From assembly GCF_000422505.1 (NCBI RefSeq), contig NZ_KE383864.1, positions 540,381 to 604,380 of the forward strand: a DNA stretch of 64,000 bases, in the 5' to 3' direction. The stretch's first letter is position 1, and each line of letters begins with the position of its first letter. The notes beneath the pieces were generated by a model. The model was not told the origin of the DNA, made no database searches, and was given only the letters and a program-made list of their open reading frames with translations. The translations under genes were made by a program, and so were the position numbers. The stretch comes from Paenibacillus pinihumi DSM 23905 = JCM 16419 (lineage in GTDB: Bacteria; Bacillota; Bacilli; Paenibacillales; Paenibacillaceae). Shown in pieces: positions 17,385 to 27,757 of the stretch.

Positions 17385-20300
17385 CTATGCAGATACGGCT
17401 TCTTCGTCCTCCAGCCGCACGGACACCAGTTTGGAAACGCCGCCTTCTTCCATGGTCACACCATAAAGCACATCGGCCTCCTCCATCGTACCTTTGCGGT
17501 GGGAGACGACTATGAATTGCGTTAACTGGGAGAATTCGCGCAGATACTGGGCAAACCGGGTTACGTTCGCTTCATCAAGAGCCGCCTCAACCTCATCAAG
17601 CACACAGAATGGCACCGGCTTCACCTGCAAAATGGCGAACAGCAGCGCAATCGCCGTCAGCGCCCGTTCTCCGCCGGAGAGCAGCTGCAGATTTTGTAAT
17701 TTTTTTCCTGGAGGTTGCGCCACAATATCAATCCCTGTATGAAGCACAGAATCAGGATCAACCATAATCAGATCAGCCCGTCCGCCGCCGAAGAGTTTCG
17801 AGAATACAACGCTGAAATGGCCTCGAATCGCCTCGAACGTATGGCGGAACCGTTTGGACATCTCCTCATCCATCTCACGGATGACCTCATAAAGGGCGGT
17901 TTTCGCATCTACCAGGTCATTCTTCTGCTCGTCAAGGAACTGGTACCGCTCCTTGACGCGCTCATACTCGTCAATCGCACCCAGATTGACCTCACCCAGC
18001 AATGTGATGCGGCGTTTCAGATCGCGCACCTCATTTTGCGTGGCAGCCACATCCTCCGGTATCGGATAACGCTCCTTGGCCAGTTCGAAGCTGAGCTCGT
18101 ACTCCTCGCTCAGCTTGCGCAGCAAGTTGTCCAGTTCGACATCGAGCCGGTTCACAGCAATTTCGGTCTGGCGAATGCGCTCCTCAACCTGACGAAGCTG
18201 AACGCGCTGCTCCTTGGTCTCGCTCTCTCCTTCTTCCAGCAGGCGCAGCACTTGTGAACGCTCGGCCCGCTTGAAGTCCGTCTGCTCGCTGCACTCCTGC
18301 TTCTTCAGCCGGTAGTGGTTCAGATCTGTCAGCTGCTTGACGCTTTGCTCGGCATGCGTATCCTGCTCCGCCTGCTGCTGCTCCAGCAGATTCCGCAGCC
18401 CCGACAGCTCCTGCTTGGAGCGGTTCATGTCGCCGCGGATGCGGCCGGCCTGATCTTCGAAGGACTGTTTTTCCTGCTCCGCCTTCGCTACCTGAATTTT
18501 TATATCAGTCAGTTGACCCTGCAGCTGCTCCTTGGCCGTCTCGCTCTGCTTGCGCCGCTCCTCGGCAGACTGGATTTCCCGCTGAAGCTTCGATTCGCGG
18601 GCGGTTAGTGCCGCCAGGCGCTCCTCGGCCTCCGCGGCCGCAGCCGTCAGATCGGTCTGCTCTGCCGCATGGCCGGTGCGGTTCTCCTCAAACAGCTGGC
18701 GCTGCTCGTCCAGATGGCGCCCCTCATGCCCCAGCCGGCCAAGCTCGCCCTGCAGCTGCTGTTCAGCAAGGCGCAGCCGTTCATTTTTCTCCCGCAGCTC
18801 TTCCTTGTTCTGACTGCGGATGGACAGCTCCTTGCGGATATCCTGCAACTTGTCGCGCAGTTTGCCGAGCTGCTGCTCCGTCTCCTTGATCTCCTGATCA
18901 AGCGACTCAATTTGCCGGGTCCGTCCGAGCAGGTTTGCCCCTTTCTTCTGCAGGCTTCCCCCTGTCATTGAACCTCCAGCGTTGACGATATCGCCATCCA
19001 GCGTCACGACGCGATATCTGTATTGGCAGCGGGAGGCAATCCGGTTCGCCTGTTCCAGCGTCTCGGCAATGAGCACACTGCCGAGCAAATTGCGGACAAT
19101 CGACTGATACGTTTCATTGAAAGAGACCAGTTCGCTGGCGATGCCCACAAAGCCTTCCATCGATTCAAACTGCCGACGGTCCTGCTCCGGTACATACCGG
19201 GGCTTAATGACATCAAGCGGGAGGAAGGTCGCCCGTCCTAACTGCCGCTGCTTCAGAAAGGCAATCGCCTGCCGGGCTGAACGCTCATCCTCCATCACGA
19301 CATGTTGCAGCGCGCCGCCGAGCGCGGTCTCGACCGCAAGCTCGATCTTCTCGGGCACACGCATCAGTTCGGCCACAGCCCCGTGTACGCCGGCCAGTCC
19401 GCCAGACGGCTTGCGGGATGCCTTGAGCACCTCCCGGACCCCCAGCATGAAACCGTCCAGATCCTCTTGCATTTCTTTCATGGTATCGCGGCGTGAGGTC
19501 AGTGCATCATACTGTTGCTCCCATTTGCGCAGCGTCCCCTGCATTTCCTCCTGAAGCTTGCCAAGCGACTGGAGTTTCTCGCTTTCTTCCAGATAGCGGG
19601 CCTGTACTTTCTCCAGCTCTGTGCGTTTTTGCTTCAGCTCGCCCGTCAGTTCTTCACCGCGGGACTCCAGCTCTTCAAGCTGTGTACGCCACTTCGCCTC
19701 GTCATCGCCAAGCCGTTCCATCCGCCGCTGTACAGCTTCCTGCTGCTGAACGGCATAGCGGATTTCATTGCGGGCCTGGGCCATGGCACTGAGTACTTCA
19801 AGGAGCGCTCCTTTCAGCTTCTCCTCCTCCGTACTGCCGGCTTCCCCGGACACGCCGATGAGATTCGTTTCTTCATACGAGAGCCGGTTCCTGAGAATGC
19901 CGAGATCGTTGTTCAGCGTCGCCGCCTTGCCTCTCAATTCCGCCTCCTCGGTTGCCAGCGACGTAATCCGCTCGTCCATGGCAGCAATCGAATCTTCGAG
20001 CTGTCTGCTGTTTTGCTCCAGATTGCGCTTGCGCTCCTTGAGCACCTCTCCGTAGCCCTCGCATTTCTCATATTCCTCACTGTAGACGAGCATCGCTTCA
20101 TGAAGCTTTTCGATGGCCTCCTCCAGCTCGCGGAGCTGCTGACGTTCTTTCTCCAGATGGGCATCATGCTTGCTGACGACTGCCGAGAGCTGAAGTTCTT
20201 CCTCCTTCAGCCCGGAGAGGCGGGAATTCGCTTCCCCCCATGATGTATGTACTTGTTCAATCTGATGGACATACATGGCGATTTCCTTTTGCTTGAGCTC

Positions 20301-20960
20301 TCCCTTCAGCTCCTTGAACAAAAGCGCCTTCTCAGACTGCTGCCGCAATGGTTCCACCTGATCCTCCAGTTCGGACACCAAATCGTGAATACGCAGCAAA
20401 TTTTGTTCTGTATCATCCAGCTTTTTCTGCGCTTCGCGCTTGCGCGATTTATATTTAACGATGCCGGATGCTTCCTCGAAGATGCCTCTGCGGTCCTCGG
20501 AGCGCGTACTCAATATCTCTTCGATACGCCCTTGTCCGATAATGGAATACGCCTCTTTGCCGATTCCTGTATCCATGAACAGCTCGGTAATATCCTTGAG
20601 TCTGCAAGCCTGCTTATTGATCAAATATTCACTTTCCCCGCTTCTGTGGACACGACGGGTCACCGTCACCTCGTTAAAATCGAGCGACAGCGCCTGATCA
20701 CTATTATCCAGCGTAAGCGAAACCTCGCCATAGTTCATTGCTTTGCGCGCATCGCTGCCGGCAAAAATAATATCTTCCATCTTGCCGCCGCGCAGACTTT
20801 TGGCGCTTTGTTCACCCAACACCCAGCGGATGCTGTCTGAAATATTGCTCTTTCCGCTCCCGTTCGGGCCGACGACCGCCGTAATACCGCGTACGAATTC
20901 CAGCTCCGTCCGGTCTGCGAAAGATTTAAAACCAGATAACTCAACACGTTTAAGGAACAT
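17385..20960 (-). CDS. smc: Chromosome segregation protein SMC
   Basis: 1191 residues, typical. N-terminal ATPase head with Walker A GPNGSGKSN (31-39), a long coiled coil, a globular hinge (~520-660, GAVAELMRVPEKIELAVETA, GGSMTGGS), the returning coiled coil, and a C-terminal head with signature LSGGERALTAIALLFA and Walker B FCVLDEVEAALDEANV. It compacts and individualises replicated DNA with ScpAB. It follows rnc, but a terminator after rnc suggests its own promoter in 20961-21313; a TACAAT at 20989-20984 is a weak -10 candidate. Confidence 0.98.
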   Translation of the reverse strand: MFLKRVELSGFKSFADRTELEFVRGITAVVGPNGSGKSNISDSIRWVLGEQSAKSLRGGKMEDIIFAGSDARKAMNYGEVSLTLDNSDQALSLDFNEVTVTRRVHRSGESEYLINKQACRLKDITELFMDTGIGKEAYSIIGQGRIEEILSTRSEDRRGIFEEASGIVKYKSRKREAQKKLDDTEQNLLRIHDLVSELEDQVEPLRQQSEKALLFKELKGELKQKEIAMYVHQIEQVHTSWGEANSRLSGLKEEELQLSAVVSKHDAHLEKERQQLRELEEAIEKLHEAMLVYSEEYEKCEGYGEVLKERKRNLEQNSRQLEDSIAAMDERITSLATEEAELRGKAATLNNDLGILRNRLSYEETNLIGVSGEAGSTEEEKLKGALLEVLSAMAQARNEIRYAVQQQEAVQRRMERLGDDEAKWRTQLEELESRGEELTGELKQKRTELEKVQARYLEESEKLQSLGKLQEEMQGTLRKWEQQYDALTSRRDTMKEMQEDLDGFMLGVREVLKASRKPSGGLAGVHGAVAELMRVPEKIELAVETALGGALQHVVMEDERSARQAIAFLKQRQLGRATFLPLDVIKPRYVPEQDRRQFESMEGFVGIASELVSFNETYQSIVRNLLGSVLIAETLEQANRIASRCQYRYRVVTLDGDIVNAGGSMTGGSLQKKGANLLGRTRQIESLDQEIKETEQQLGKLRDKLQDIRKELSIRSQNKEELREKNERLRLAEQQLQGELGRLGHEGRHLDEQRQLFEENRTGHAAEQTDLTAAAAEAEERLAALTARESKLQREIQSAEERRKQSETAKEQLQGQLTDIKIQVAKAEQEKQSFEDQAGRIRGDMNRSKQELSGLRNLLEQQQAEQDTHAEQSVKQLTDLNHYRLKKQECSEQTDFKRAERSQVLRLLEEGESETKEQRVQLRQVEERIRQTEIAVNRLDVELDNLLRKLSEEYELSFELAKERYPIPEDVAATQNEVRDLKRRITLLGEVNLGAIDEYERVKERYQFLDEQKNDLVDAKTALYEVIREMDEEMSKRFRHTFEAIRGHFSVVFSKLFGGGRADLIMVDPDSVLHTGIDIVAQPPGKKLQNLQLLSGGERALTAIALLFAILQVKPVPFCVLDEVEAALDEANVTRFAQYLREFSQLTQFIVVSHRKGTMEEADVLYGVTMEEGGVSKLVSVRLEDEEAVSA

Positions 20961-21313
20961 AAGTGCACCTTCACCTCAACGATATTGTACCATATGCAAA
21001 AAAAATTCACACCGGGCATCTGCAGCCCGGCACCCATCCGGCAACCGGATGCAAGCCGTTAATAGTCTATTGTCCTATAAATATGTTCACCAGCATTGGA
21101 GTTTCCTTCCGGCCAGCTCTGACAACTGTAAAACTTCGCTTCCAGAAAAAAGGAGAATCCCAATGCCTCTCAGCAGTTGAAATCCTCCTCATTCATCATA
21201 TAGCACCATCCTGCCGTGCGTAAGCGGGGGAATATCCCTATCAAAAGGGCAACCGCGCTGCACGGGGAAGACAAACTTTTTTTAAATGCAAGCATCGTCG
21301 CTCTTAAACTCTT

Positions 21314-21369
21314 CAAAAAAATCCAAACTCGTATACGCCTTTGCCTATGAGGTTATATGAGCTTGGATT
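21314..21369 (-). terminator. Intrinsic terminator downstream of rnc
   Basis: On the minus strand a 15-nt arm at 21368-21354 pairs with 21335-21321 (one mismatch, one G-U pair). It is followed by a T-tract, read as AAAAAA on the plus strand at 21315-21320. It closes the fab-rnc transcript. The rest of the gap to smc (20961-21313) has no supported gene. Confidence 0.8.
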
Positions 21370-21402
21370 TCACTGTGAATCCGGCTTCTCCCTTGCGCCG
21401 TT

Positions 21403-22107
21403 TCACCCCTGGCTCTCCTTGAGAAGCTTGCGCCAGGCCTCCGAGGCTGCCTGCTGCTCCGCTTCCTTCTTCGTCCGGCCGCTGCCCCGCCCCCAGCACT
21501 CCTCGCCAAGGCTGACCTCGACGACAAATTCCCGGTCATGCGCGGGTCCGCGCTCCTCAACGACGCGGTATTCAACTGTCCCAAGCGAGCTGTGCTGTAC
21601 ACGCTCCTGCAACTTGGATTTGAAGTCCTTCACCAGCATCGGACCATCATTCTCGATATGCGGGAATACACGGGTGGTTAAAAACTGCCGAACCTGCTCC
21701 AACCCCTGATCCAGATACAATGCACCGATAAAAGATTCGAACAAATCAGCCAGCAGAGCCGGTCTTCCCCGGCCTCCCAACTGCTCCTCTCCCCGGCCAA
21801 GCAGAACATATGAACCGAAATTCAGAAGCTCTGCAAATCTGGCAAGAGAGGGCTCGCATACAATCGATGCGCGCATGCGGGTCAGTTCGCCTTCCGGACG
21901 CTGTGGATAGGTCAGATACAAATGCTCGGACACGAGCAATTGCAGAACCGCATCCCCCAAAAATTCAAGCCTTTCGTTATCTTCCACATGACCGTGCCGA
22001 TGTTCATTGACATAGGAAGTATGCGTGAAGGCCTGTCTCAGCAATCCGTATTGCTGAAAACGCAGCCCCAGCCTTTGCTGGAGCTCGTTAAATCGGTTAG
22101 CCTTCAT
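21403..22107 (-). CDS. rnc: Ribonuclease III
   Basis: 234 residues. It cleaves double-stranded RNA in rRNA and mRNA processing. The N-terminal RNase III domain has the signature [19 protein letters not shown] with the metal-binding Glu and Asp, and later acidic residues in [18 protein letters not shown]. The C-terminal dsRNA-binding domain runs from about 160 with [11 protein letters not shown] and [17 protein letters not shown]. The ATG overlaps the end of fabF by 11 bp. The order acpP-fabF-rnc-smc-ftsY is conserved in Firmicutes. Confidence 0.97.
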   Translation of the reverse strand: MKANRFNELQQRLGLRFQQYGLLRQAFTHTSYVNEHRHGHVEDNERLEFLGDAVLQLLVSEHLYLTYPQRPEGELTRMRASIVCEPSLARFAELLNFGSYVLLGRGEEQLGGRGRPALLADLFESFIGALYLDQGLEQVRQFLTTRVFPHIENDGPMLVKDFKSKLQERVQHSSLGTVEYRVVEERGPAHDREFVVEVSLGEECWGRGSGRTKKEAEQQAASEAWRKLLKESQG

Positions 22108-23338
22108 ACTTCCTCATAATGATCGTCGCGTTATGCCCCCCGAATCCGAAGGAATTGGACATTGCGGTCTTGACCGTCGTCTTGCGGGCAACATTCGGCA
22201 CATAATCCAGATCACACTCAGGGTCCTGATCATCCAGGTTAATCGTCGGAGCAATGACATCATTCTTCAGCGTCAGCCCGAGAATGACACCTTCCACTCC
22301 GCCTGCCGCGCCAAGCAAATGACCCGTCATCGATTTGGTCGAACTGACAGCCAGCTTATAGGCATGATCGCCAAACGCTTTCTTGACTGCTTTCGTTTCC
22401 GACTGATCGCCTACCGGTGTCGAAGTGCCGTGCGCATTAATATAATCCACATCCTCAGGCGCGATATCCGCATCCTTGATTGCGCGCGCCATGCAGCGGG
22501 CCGCTCCATCCGGGTCAGGCTCCGTCATATGGTGAGCGTCTCCGCTCATGCCGTAGCCAATTACCTCGGCGTAGATTTTGGCGCCGCGTTTTTGCGCATG
22601 CTCCAGCGATTCCAGAATCAGAATCCCCGAGCCTTCGCCCATCACGAATCCGTCACGGCCTGTATCAAACGGACGGCTCGCCTTCTCCGGCTCGTCATTG
22701 CGGGTTGACATCGCTCTCATGGAGCAGAAGCCTGCTATCCCTGTCGGGCGGATCGTCGCTTCAGCACCACCACAGATCATTACGTCGGCTTCACCGCGCT
22801 GAATCATTTTGTAGGAATCCCCAATCGAGTGGGTTCCGGTTGCACAGGCGGTAACTGTTGCGCTGTTCGGTCCTTTCGCACCAGTCAGAATCGATACCTG
22901 GCCAGTAGCCATATTGGCAATCATCATCGGGATAAAGAACGGGCTGACCCGCTTTGGTCCTTTTTCCAGCAGGATGTTATGCTGATCTTCCCATGTACCG
23001 AGTCCGCCGATACCGGAGCCGATCATAATGCCTACACGCTCCGCATCAGCATTCTCACCAATTTTCAGATCTGCATCCTTGATTGCATTCTGGCTGGCCA
23101 CAGCGGCGAACTGCACAAAGCGGTCCATCCGGCGGGCTTCCTTCCTGTCAATCCCGAAATTCTCCGGATCAAAATTTTTAACTTCCGCGGCAATGCGCGT
23201 CGGATAAGCAGACACATCAAACGCTTCAATCAGGGAAACTCCTGATTTGCCTTCCAGCAGGTTGCCCCAAAACTCATTCAGGTCATGGCCTAGCGAGGTC
23301 ATGACTCCCATGCCGGTAACTACAACTCTTTGCTTCAT
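22097..23338 (-). CDS. fabF: 3-oxoacyl-ACP synthase II (KAS II)
   Basis: 413 residues from ATG 23338, with GAGGTGA 6 nt upstream; a TTG at 23344 is less likely. It condenses malonyl-ACP with acyl-ACP in elongation. The Cys-His-His triad is C165 (TACATGTHS), H303 ([11 protein letters not shown]) and H340 ([15 protein letters not shown]). It follows acpP after 335 nt that contain a hairpin. In B. subtilis fabF is elsewhere (fabHA-fabF), whereas many Clostridia and Paenibacilli have it here. Confidence 0.97.
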   Translation of the reverse strand: MKQRVVVTGMGVMTSLGHDLNEFWGNLLEGKSGVSLIEAFDVSAYPTRIAAEVKNFDPENFGIDRKEARRMDRFVQFAAVASQNAIKDADLKIGENADAERVGIMIGSGIGGLGTWEDQHNILLEKGPKRVSPFFIPMMIANMATGQVSILTGAKGPNSATVTACATGTHSIGDSYKMIQRGEADVMICGGAEATIRPTGIAGFCSMRAMSTRNDEPEKASRPFDTGRDGFVMGEGSGILILESLEHAQKRGAKIYAEVIGYGMSGDAHHMTEPDPDGAARCMARAIKDADIAPEDVDYINAHGTSTPVGDQSETKAVKKAFGDHAYKLAVSSTKSMTGHLLGAAGGVEGVILGLTLKNDVIAPTINLDDQDPECDLDYVPNVARKTTVKTAMSNSFGFGGHNATIIMRKYEG

Positions 23339-23640
23339 ACCCAATCACCTCTACGGACAGCAAAATGGAGTACATTATGCCAGCATTTTTTCATTGATAC
23401 CCAGCATTTATGCTTGTGAACAGGCTATCGGCTCCTGGGCAAGCAAGTTCTGATCTTGGTCCAGCGCACCTTCATATCAGGCTTGATGCTTCTCGCCACC
23501 ATTTGAACATCTGCTGCCTGCTCGGGCATAACCGTGCCTTTCACGGCATTTTGCTTCTAAAATTCAGTACATACAATCTTTAGTCATCTATTTCATCCTA
23601 ATTATTCGGCAATACTTTTTAAATGCTTGGAATGGAGAGA

Positions 23641-23663
23641 AGTCCCGTTATGTTAACGGGACT
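23641..23663 (-). terminator. Hairpin downstream of acpP
   Basis: AGTCCCGTTA (23641-23650) and TAACGGGACT (23654-23663) form a perfect 10-bp stem with a 3-nt loop, 10 nt after the acpP stop. There is no T-tract on the minus side, so it may be a partial terminator or an mRNA-stabilising hairpin that lets acpP exceed fabF in abundance. The rest of the acpP-fabF gap (23339-23640) shows no gene. Confidence 0.55.
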
Positions 23664-23673
23664 TTGTAAAACC

Positions 23674-23907
23674 TTACGTATGAGATTGTATGTAATTGAC
23701 TACTTCTCCCACAGTGGTGATTTTCTCTGCATCTTCATCAGAGATCTCCAAGTCGAACTCGTCTTCCAATTCCATGACCAATTCAACGACATCGAGAGAA
23801 TCAGCGCCAAGATCATCCTTGAAAGATGCTTCCAGCGATACTTCAGCTTCGTCAACGCCAAGGCGGTCAACGACGATGCGTTTTACACGTTCCACTACGT
23901 CTGACAT
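23674..23907 (-). CDS. acpP: Acyl carrier protein
   Basis: 77 residues, acidic. The 4'-phosphopantetheine attachment Ser is S37 in [16 protein letters not shown]. It carries growing acyl chains for FabD/FabH/FabF/FabG and acyl groups for PlsX. The start [18 protein letters not shown] has GGAGGTGAACAT in front of the ATG. It lies between fabG and fabF. Confidence 0.98.
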   Translation of the reverse strand: MSDVVERVKRIVVDRLGVDEAEVSLEASFKDDLGADSLDVVELVMELEDEFDLEISDEDAEKITTVGEVVNYIQSHT

Positions 23908-23980
23908 CTATGTTCACCTCCTTTTGGTATTATACGAGAATCAAGGACAAAATGCCATAGTCCAAAAACAAGGGCAATAA

Positions 23981-24733
23981 CTAGCCCATGTACATTCCGC
24001 CGTCGACATGCAGCGTCTGGCCAGTCATGTAAGACGATGCATCGGATGCAACGAATCTTACAGCCGAGGCAATATCCTCCGGGCGGCCCAGCTTCGCGAG
24101 CGGAATCTGGCTTGAAAGCTGTGCCTTCATGTCTTCCGGAAGCTTGTCTGTCATGTCCGTCTGAATGAAGCCCGGAGCAATACAGTTCACTGTAATGCCG
24201 CGCGAGGCCAATTCACGTGCGGAAGACTTCGTAAGGCCGATGACACCGGCTTTGGCAGCAACATAGTTCGCCTGGCCCGGGTTGCCGAGCGCGCCCACAA
24301 CGGAAGAAATATTAATGATGCGGCCGGAACGCTGCTTCATCATCGGGCGAGTAACTGCCTTGATGCCATTGAATACGCCCTTAAGATTCGTCTCGATAAC
24401 CTCATCAAATTCCTCTTCCTTCATGCGCATAATGAGGTTGTCCCTTGTAATGCCGGCATTGTTGACAAGAATGTCGATCGTGCCCCATTCGCCAATTACT
24501 TGGGATACCATCGCATCGAATTCTGCCGATTTCCCGACATTAGCCCGGATGACCAGTGCGCGGCGGCCCAGCGCTTCAATTGCTGCTGCAGTTTCTGCTG
24601 CAGCTGATTCACTGCCGGAATAGTTGACGGCCACGTCAGCTCCGCCTTCAGCCAGGGCAATCGCAATCGCCCGGCCGATGCCGCGGGATGCTCCGGTCAC
24701 AAGCGCCTTTTTACCTGTCAAATCTCCAAACAT
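23981..24733 (-). CDS. fabG: 3-oxoacyl-ACP reductase
   Basis: 250 residues from ATG 24733 (AGAGGGG at 7 nt); an ATG at 24739 is too close to the site. A classical short-chain dehydrogenase: cofactor loop TGASRGIG (13-20), NNAG (91-94), catalytic S144, Y157 and K161 (NISSVVG, YVAAK), and [14 protein letters not shown]. It reduces beta-ketoacyl-ACP with NADPH. It is fifth in the fapR operon order. Confidence 0.97.
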   Translation of the reverse strand: MFGDLTGKKALVTGASRGIGRAIAIALAEGGADVAVNYSGSESAAAETAAAIEALGRRALVIRANVGKSAEFDAMVSQVIGEWGTIDILVNNAGITRDNLIMRMKEEEFDEVIETNLKGVFNGIKAVTRPMMKQRSGRIINISSVVGALGNPGQANYVAAKAGVIGLTKSSARELASRGITVNCIAPGFIQTDMTDKLPEDMKAQLSSQIPLAKLGRPEDIASAVRFVASDASSYMTGQTLHVDGGMYMG

Positions 24734-24809
24734 GCACATTCCCCTCTCGCTCTATTGATATAGAATCATAGACCAAATTACCTACTGATGATAGGGCTTG
24801 ACGGCCTGT

Positions 24810-25742
24810 TTACTCTCCACTGCTCAACTTATCCAGCGCTTCAACGCTGTTCACCGAGACGATGGAGACGGACTTGTCGATTTTTTTAATCAAGCCTGCC
24901 AGTACGGTTCCTGAACCGATTTCAATGAAGGTATCGACGCCCTGGTCAATCATGGTCCGGACGCTGTCTTCCCAAAGCACCGGAGATACGACCTGCTGCA
25001 CAAGCAGCGAACGGATTTCCTCTGCAGAATTGGTCTGCTGTGCAGTCACATTGGAAATTACAGGAACTGCGGCATCTTGAAACGGCAGTCCTTTTAACAC
25101 TTCAGCCAGGCCGTCAGCCGCAGGCTGCATCAGCGAGGAATGGAATGGGCCGCTTACTTCCAGCGGCAACACGCGCTTTGCTCCGGTTTCCTTGCCGCGG
25201 CTTACCACTTCATTAACACCTTCGGATGAACCAGAGACAACGATTTGCCCCGGACAATTGACATTCGCCAGCTCAACCGGGCCAACAGATGCGCTGATTT
25301 CCTGGCACAGTGCTGCCAGTGCCTCGCGCTCCGCACCGAGCACTGCCGCCATGGCGCCTTCTCCGCCCGGAACAGCCTGCTCCATTAACTGGCCGCGTGC
25401 ACGTACCGTGCACACAGCATCCTCAAAGCCGATTACTCCGGACGCTACCAGTGCACTGTACTCGCCGAGACTATGCCCCGCTGTGAAGTCCGGCAGGATA
25501 TTTTTCTCCTTGAGCGCTTCAAGCACAGCTACACTTACTGCAAGCAACGCAGGCTGCGTATTGACCGTCTGCTTGAGTTCGTCTCCAGGTCCGTTAAAAA
25601 TAATCTCGCTAAGCGAAAAGCCCAGCGCTGCATCCGCCCGCTCAATGATTGCGCGGGAAGCCGGATACTTGTCAAAAAAATCCTTGCCCATGCCGACCGC
25701 CTGTGCTCCCTGACCGGGAAAAACAAACGCGATTTTACCCAT
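24810..25742 (-). CDS. fabD: Malonyl-CoA:ACP transacylase
   Basis: 310 residues. It transfers malonyl from CoA to ACP. N-terminal FVFPGQGAQAVGMG, nucleophile S91 in GHSLGEYSALVA, and catalytic H201 in SGPFHSSLM match the E. coli numbering closely. It lies between fabH and fabG and consumes the same malonyl-CoA that FapR senses. Confidence 0.97.
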   Translation of the reverse strand: MGKIAFVFPGQGAQAVGMGKDFFDKYPASRAIIERADAALGFSLSEIIFNGPGDELKQTVNTQPALLAVSVAVLEALKEKNILPDFTAGHSLGEYSALVASGVIGFEDAVCTVRARGQLMEQAVPGGEGAMAAVLGAEREALAALCQEISASVGPVELANVNCPGQIVVSGSSEGVNEVVSRGKETGAKRVLPLEVSGPFHSSLMQPAADGLAEVLKGLPFQDAAVPVISNVTAQQTNSAEEIRSLLVQQVVSPVLWEDSVRTMIDQGVDTFIEIGSGTVLAGLIKKIDKSVSIVSVNSVEALDKLSSGE

Positions 25743-25772
25743 TGCTGTAGTCCTCCTGTCTTGGATTGCTTC

Positions 25773-26756
25773 CTACCAGATAAGTGTAGAAGCTCCCCAG
25801 GTAAGTCCGCCGCCAAATCCGACAAGCACGAGAGTGTCCCCTTCTTTGACACGGCCTTGCTCGACCGCTTCAGCGAGGGCAATCGGGATAGAGCCCGCAG
25901 ACACATTGCCGTACTTGTCCAGATTGATCATGCATTTATCCTCCGGCAGTTCCAGCCGGTTCAATGCGGACTGAATAATCCGAATGTTGGCCTGATGCGG
26001 GATAAGCAGATCGATATCCGCCTTGTTCAACCCCGCCTTCTCCAGCGCTTCCTCGGCTGCTCCGCCCATAATGCGAACAGCAAACTTGAATACCTCGCTG
26101 CCCGCCATCTGAATGAAGTTCCCTTTCACAGCCGCACCGCTTTCCGGTGACAAGCGCGAGCCGCCGCCGCTCACCTTGAGCAACTCGCCCCCGGAGCCGT
26201 CAGCCCCAAGCTGGAAGGAACGGAAGCCGCGCCCTTCAGGCACACGTCCCAGCACGACCGCTCCCGCACCGTCTCCGAATAGGATGCAGGTGTTGCGGTC
26301 GGTATAATCCGTAATGCGGGAAAGGCATTCTGCGCCAACGACCAGCACATGCTTGTACATGCCGGAAGCGATCATCCCCGACGCCGTAGCCAGTCCATAG
26401 ATAAAGCCGGAGCATGCAGCAGACAGATCGAAGGCTGCTGCCTTGCTTGCGCCGAGTTTATCCTGCAGGAGGCAGGCTGTTGACGGGAAGGAAGTGTCCG
26501 GTGTAATTGTCGCGACAATAATCAGATCCAAATCTTCCGCTGAGATTCCCGCTGCCTGTAGTGCCCCGAGCGATGCTTCGTAAGCCAGATCAGAGGTTGC
26601 CTGCTCCGGGGCTGCAATCCGGCGCTCGCGGATGCCTGTTCGCGTGACAATCCACTCGTCGCTCGTCTCCACCATTTGTTCCAGTTCCTGATTGGACAAA
26701 ATGCGTTCAGGAACGTATTTTCCGGTTCCAATAATTCCGACAGCGTGCAAATTCAT
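25773..26756 (-). CDS. fabH: 3-oxoacyl-ACP synthase III (KAS III)
   Basis: 327 residues from ATG 26756 (MNLHAVGIIGTGKYVPERIL), 12 nt after the plsX stop with GGGAAGTGAG upstream; a GTG at 26765 is an alternative. It initiates fatty-acid synthesis, in Bacilli preferring branched acyl-CoA primers. The Cys-His-Asn triad is C115 (DLSAACSGF), H254 (IPHQANIR) and N284 (YGNVSAGS). B. subtilis plsX is followed by fabD; fabH is inserted here, as in many Gram-positive fab clusters. Confidence 0.96.
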   Translation of the reverse strand: MNLHAVGIIGTGKYVPERILSNQELEQMVETSDEWIVTRTGIRERRIAAPEQATSDLAYEASLGALQAAGISAEDLDLIIVATITPDTSFPSTACLLQDKLGASKAAAFDLSAACSGFIYGLATASGMIASGMYKHVLVVGAECLSRITDYTDRNTCILFGDGAGAVVLGRVPEGRGFRSFQLGADGSGGELLKVSGGGSRLSPESGAAVKGNFIQMAGSEVFKFAVRIMGGAAEEALEKAGLNKADIDLLIPHQANIRIIQSALNRLELPEDKCMINLDKYGNVSAGSIPIALAEAVEQGRVKEGDTLVLVGFGGGLTWGASTLIW

Positions 26757-26767
26757 AGGGGTCACAC

Positions 26768-27757
26768 TCACTTCCCGCTTATTTCCGACGTAATGGATGT
26801 AATAAGATTGCCCTGCAGCGCAATACGGGCCTGGCGCACCGCATTCTTCACTGCCATATCGTCTGATGATCCGTGACATTTCATAATAAGTCCGTTGACG
26901 CCAAGAAGCGGAGCGGCGCCATGCTCTTTATAGTCCATCTTCCTTCTGAGGCCCTTCAAGCCGGGCATCATGATAGCAGCTGCAATCTTGGTCAGCAATG
27001 AGCGGCTGAATTCTTCCTTGAGCGTTTTCAGCAGGAAGCCCGCCGTTCCTTCCATCGATTTCAGCATAATGTTTCCGACAAAGCCGTCACAAACGAGAAT
27101 ATCGCAGTTGCGGTCGAGCACATCCCGCGCCTCGACGTTGCCGACAAAATTCAGTGAGGATTGCTCGATCAGATCAAAGGCCGCCTTCGTCAGCTCATTG
27201 CCTTTTCTGGCTTCCGTACCGACATTGAGCAGTCCGACACGCGGATTTTTCATCCCGTGAACCTTCTCCCTGTAAATGCTCCCCATTAGCGCATATTGAA
27301 ACAGGTGCTCCGGCTTGGCATCCATATTCGCTCCCAGATCAAGCGCCAGCACGCCCACGTCATCCTTGGTTGGCATCATCGGCGCCAGCGCAGGGCGCTC
27401 AATACCATCAATGCGCCCGACAACCAGCAAACCTGCTGCCATAAGCGCACCGGTATTGCCCGCCGAAATCATGGCGTCCGCCTCGCCCTCCCGTACCAGC
27501 CGGCCTGCTACCGCCATGGATGAATCCTTCTTGCGGCGAATCGCCTTTACCGGCTCCTCATCCCCTTCAATCTTCTCGGAAGCGTGCCGAACCTCCAAAT
27601 TGGCGGGCTTGCCGCTTGCAAGCAGCGGTTCAATGACTGCCGCGTCGCCAACCAGTACAATATGCGTATCCGTCCATTCCTGCGCTGCCTTCAACGCTCC
27701 TTCTACAAGGGCCGACGGAGCATTATCGCCGCCCATTGCATCAATTGCGATCCGCAT
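26768..27757 (-). CDS. plsX: Phosphate acyltransferase PlsX
   Basis: 329 residues from ATG 27757 (MRIAIDAMGGDNAPSALVEG), the conserved start with GGAGGAGA upstream. It converts acyl-ACP to acyl-phosphate, the acyl donor for PlsY and the entry point for FakA-made acyl-phosphate. Family blocks: ADAMISAGNTGALMA, LDLGANMDAKPEHL, and CDGFVGNIMLKSMEGTA. It overlaps the end of fapR by 17 bp, so it is translationally coupled and under FapR control. Confidence 0.97.
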   Translation of the reverse strand: MRIAIDAMGGDNAPSALVEGALKAAQEWTDTHIVLVGDAAVIEPLLASGKPANLEVRHASEKIEGDEEPVKAIRRKKDSSMAVAGRLVREGEADAMISAGNTGALMAAGLLVVGRIDGIERPALAPMMPTKDDVGVLALDLGANMDAKPEHLFQYALMGSIYREKVHGMKNPRVGLLNVGTEARKGNELTKAAFDLIEQSSLNFVGNVEARDVLDRNCDILVCDGFVGNIMLKSMEGTAGFLLKTLKEEFSRSLLTKIAAAIMMPGLKGLRRKMDYKEHGAAPLLGVNGLIMKCHGSSDDMAVKNAVRQARIALQGNLITSITSEISGK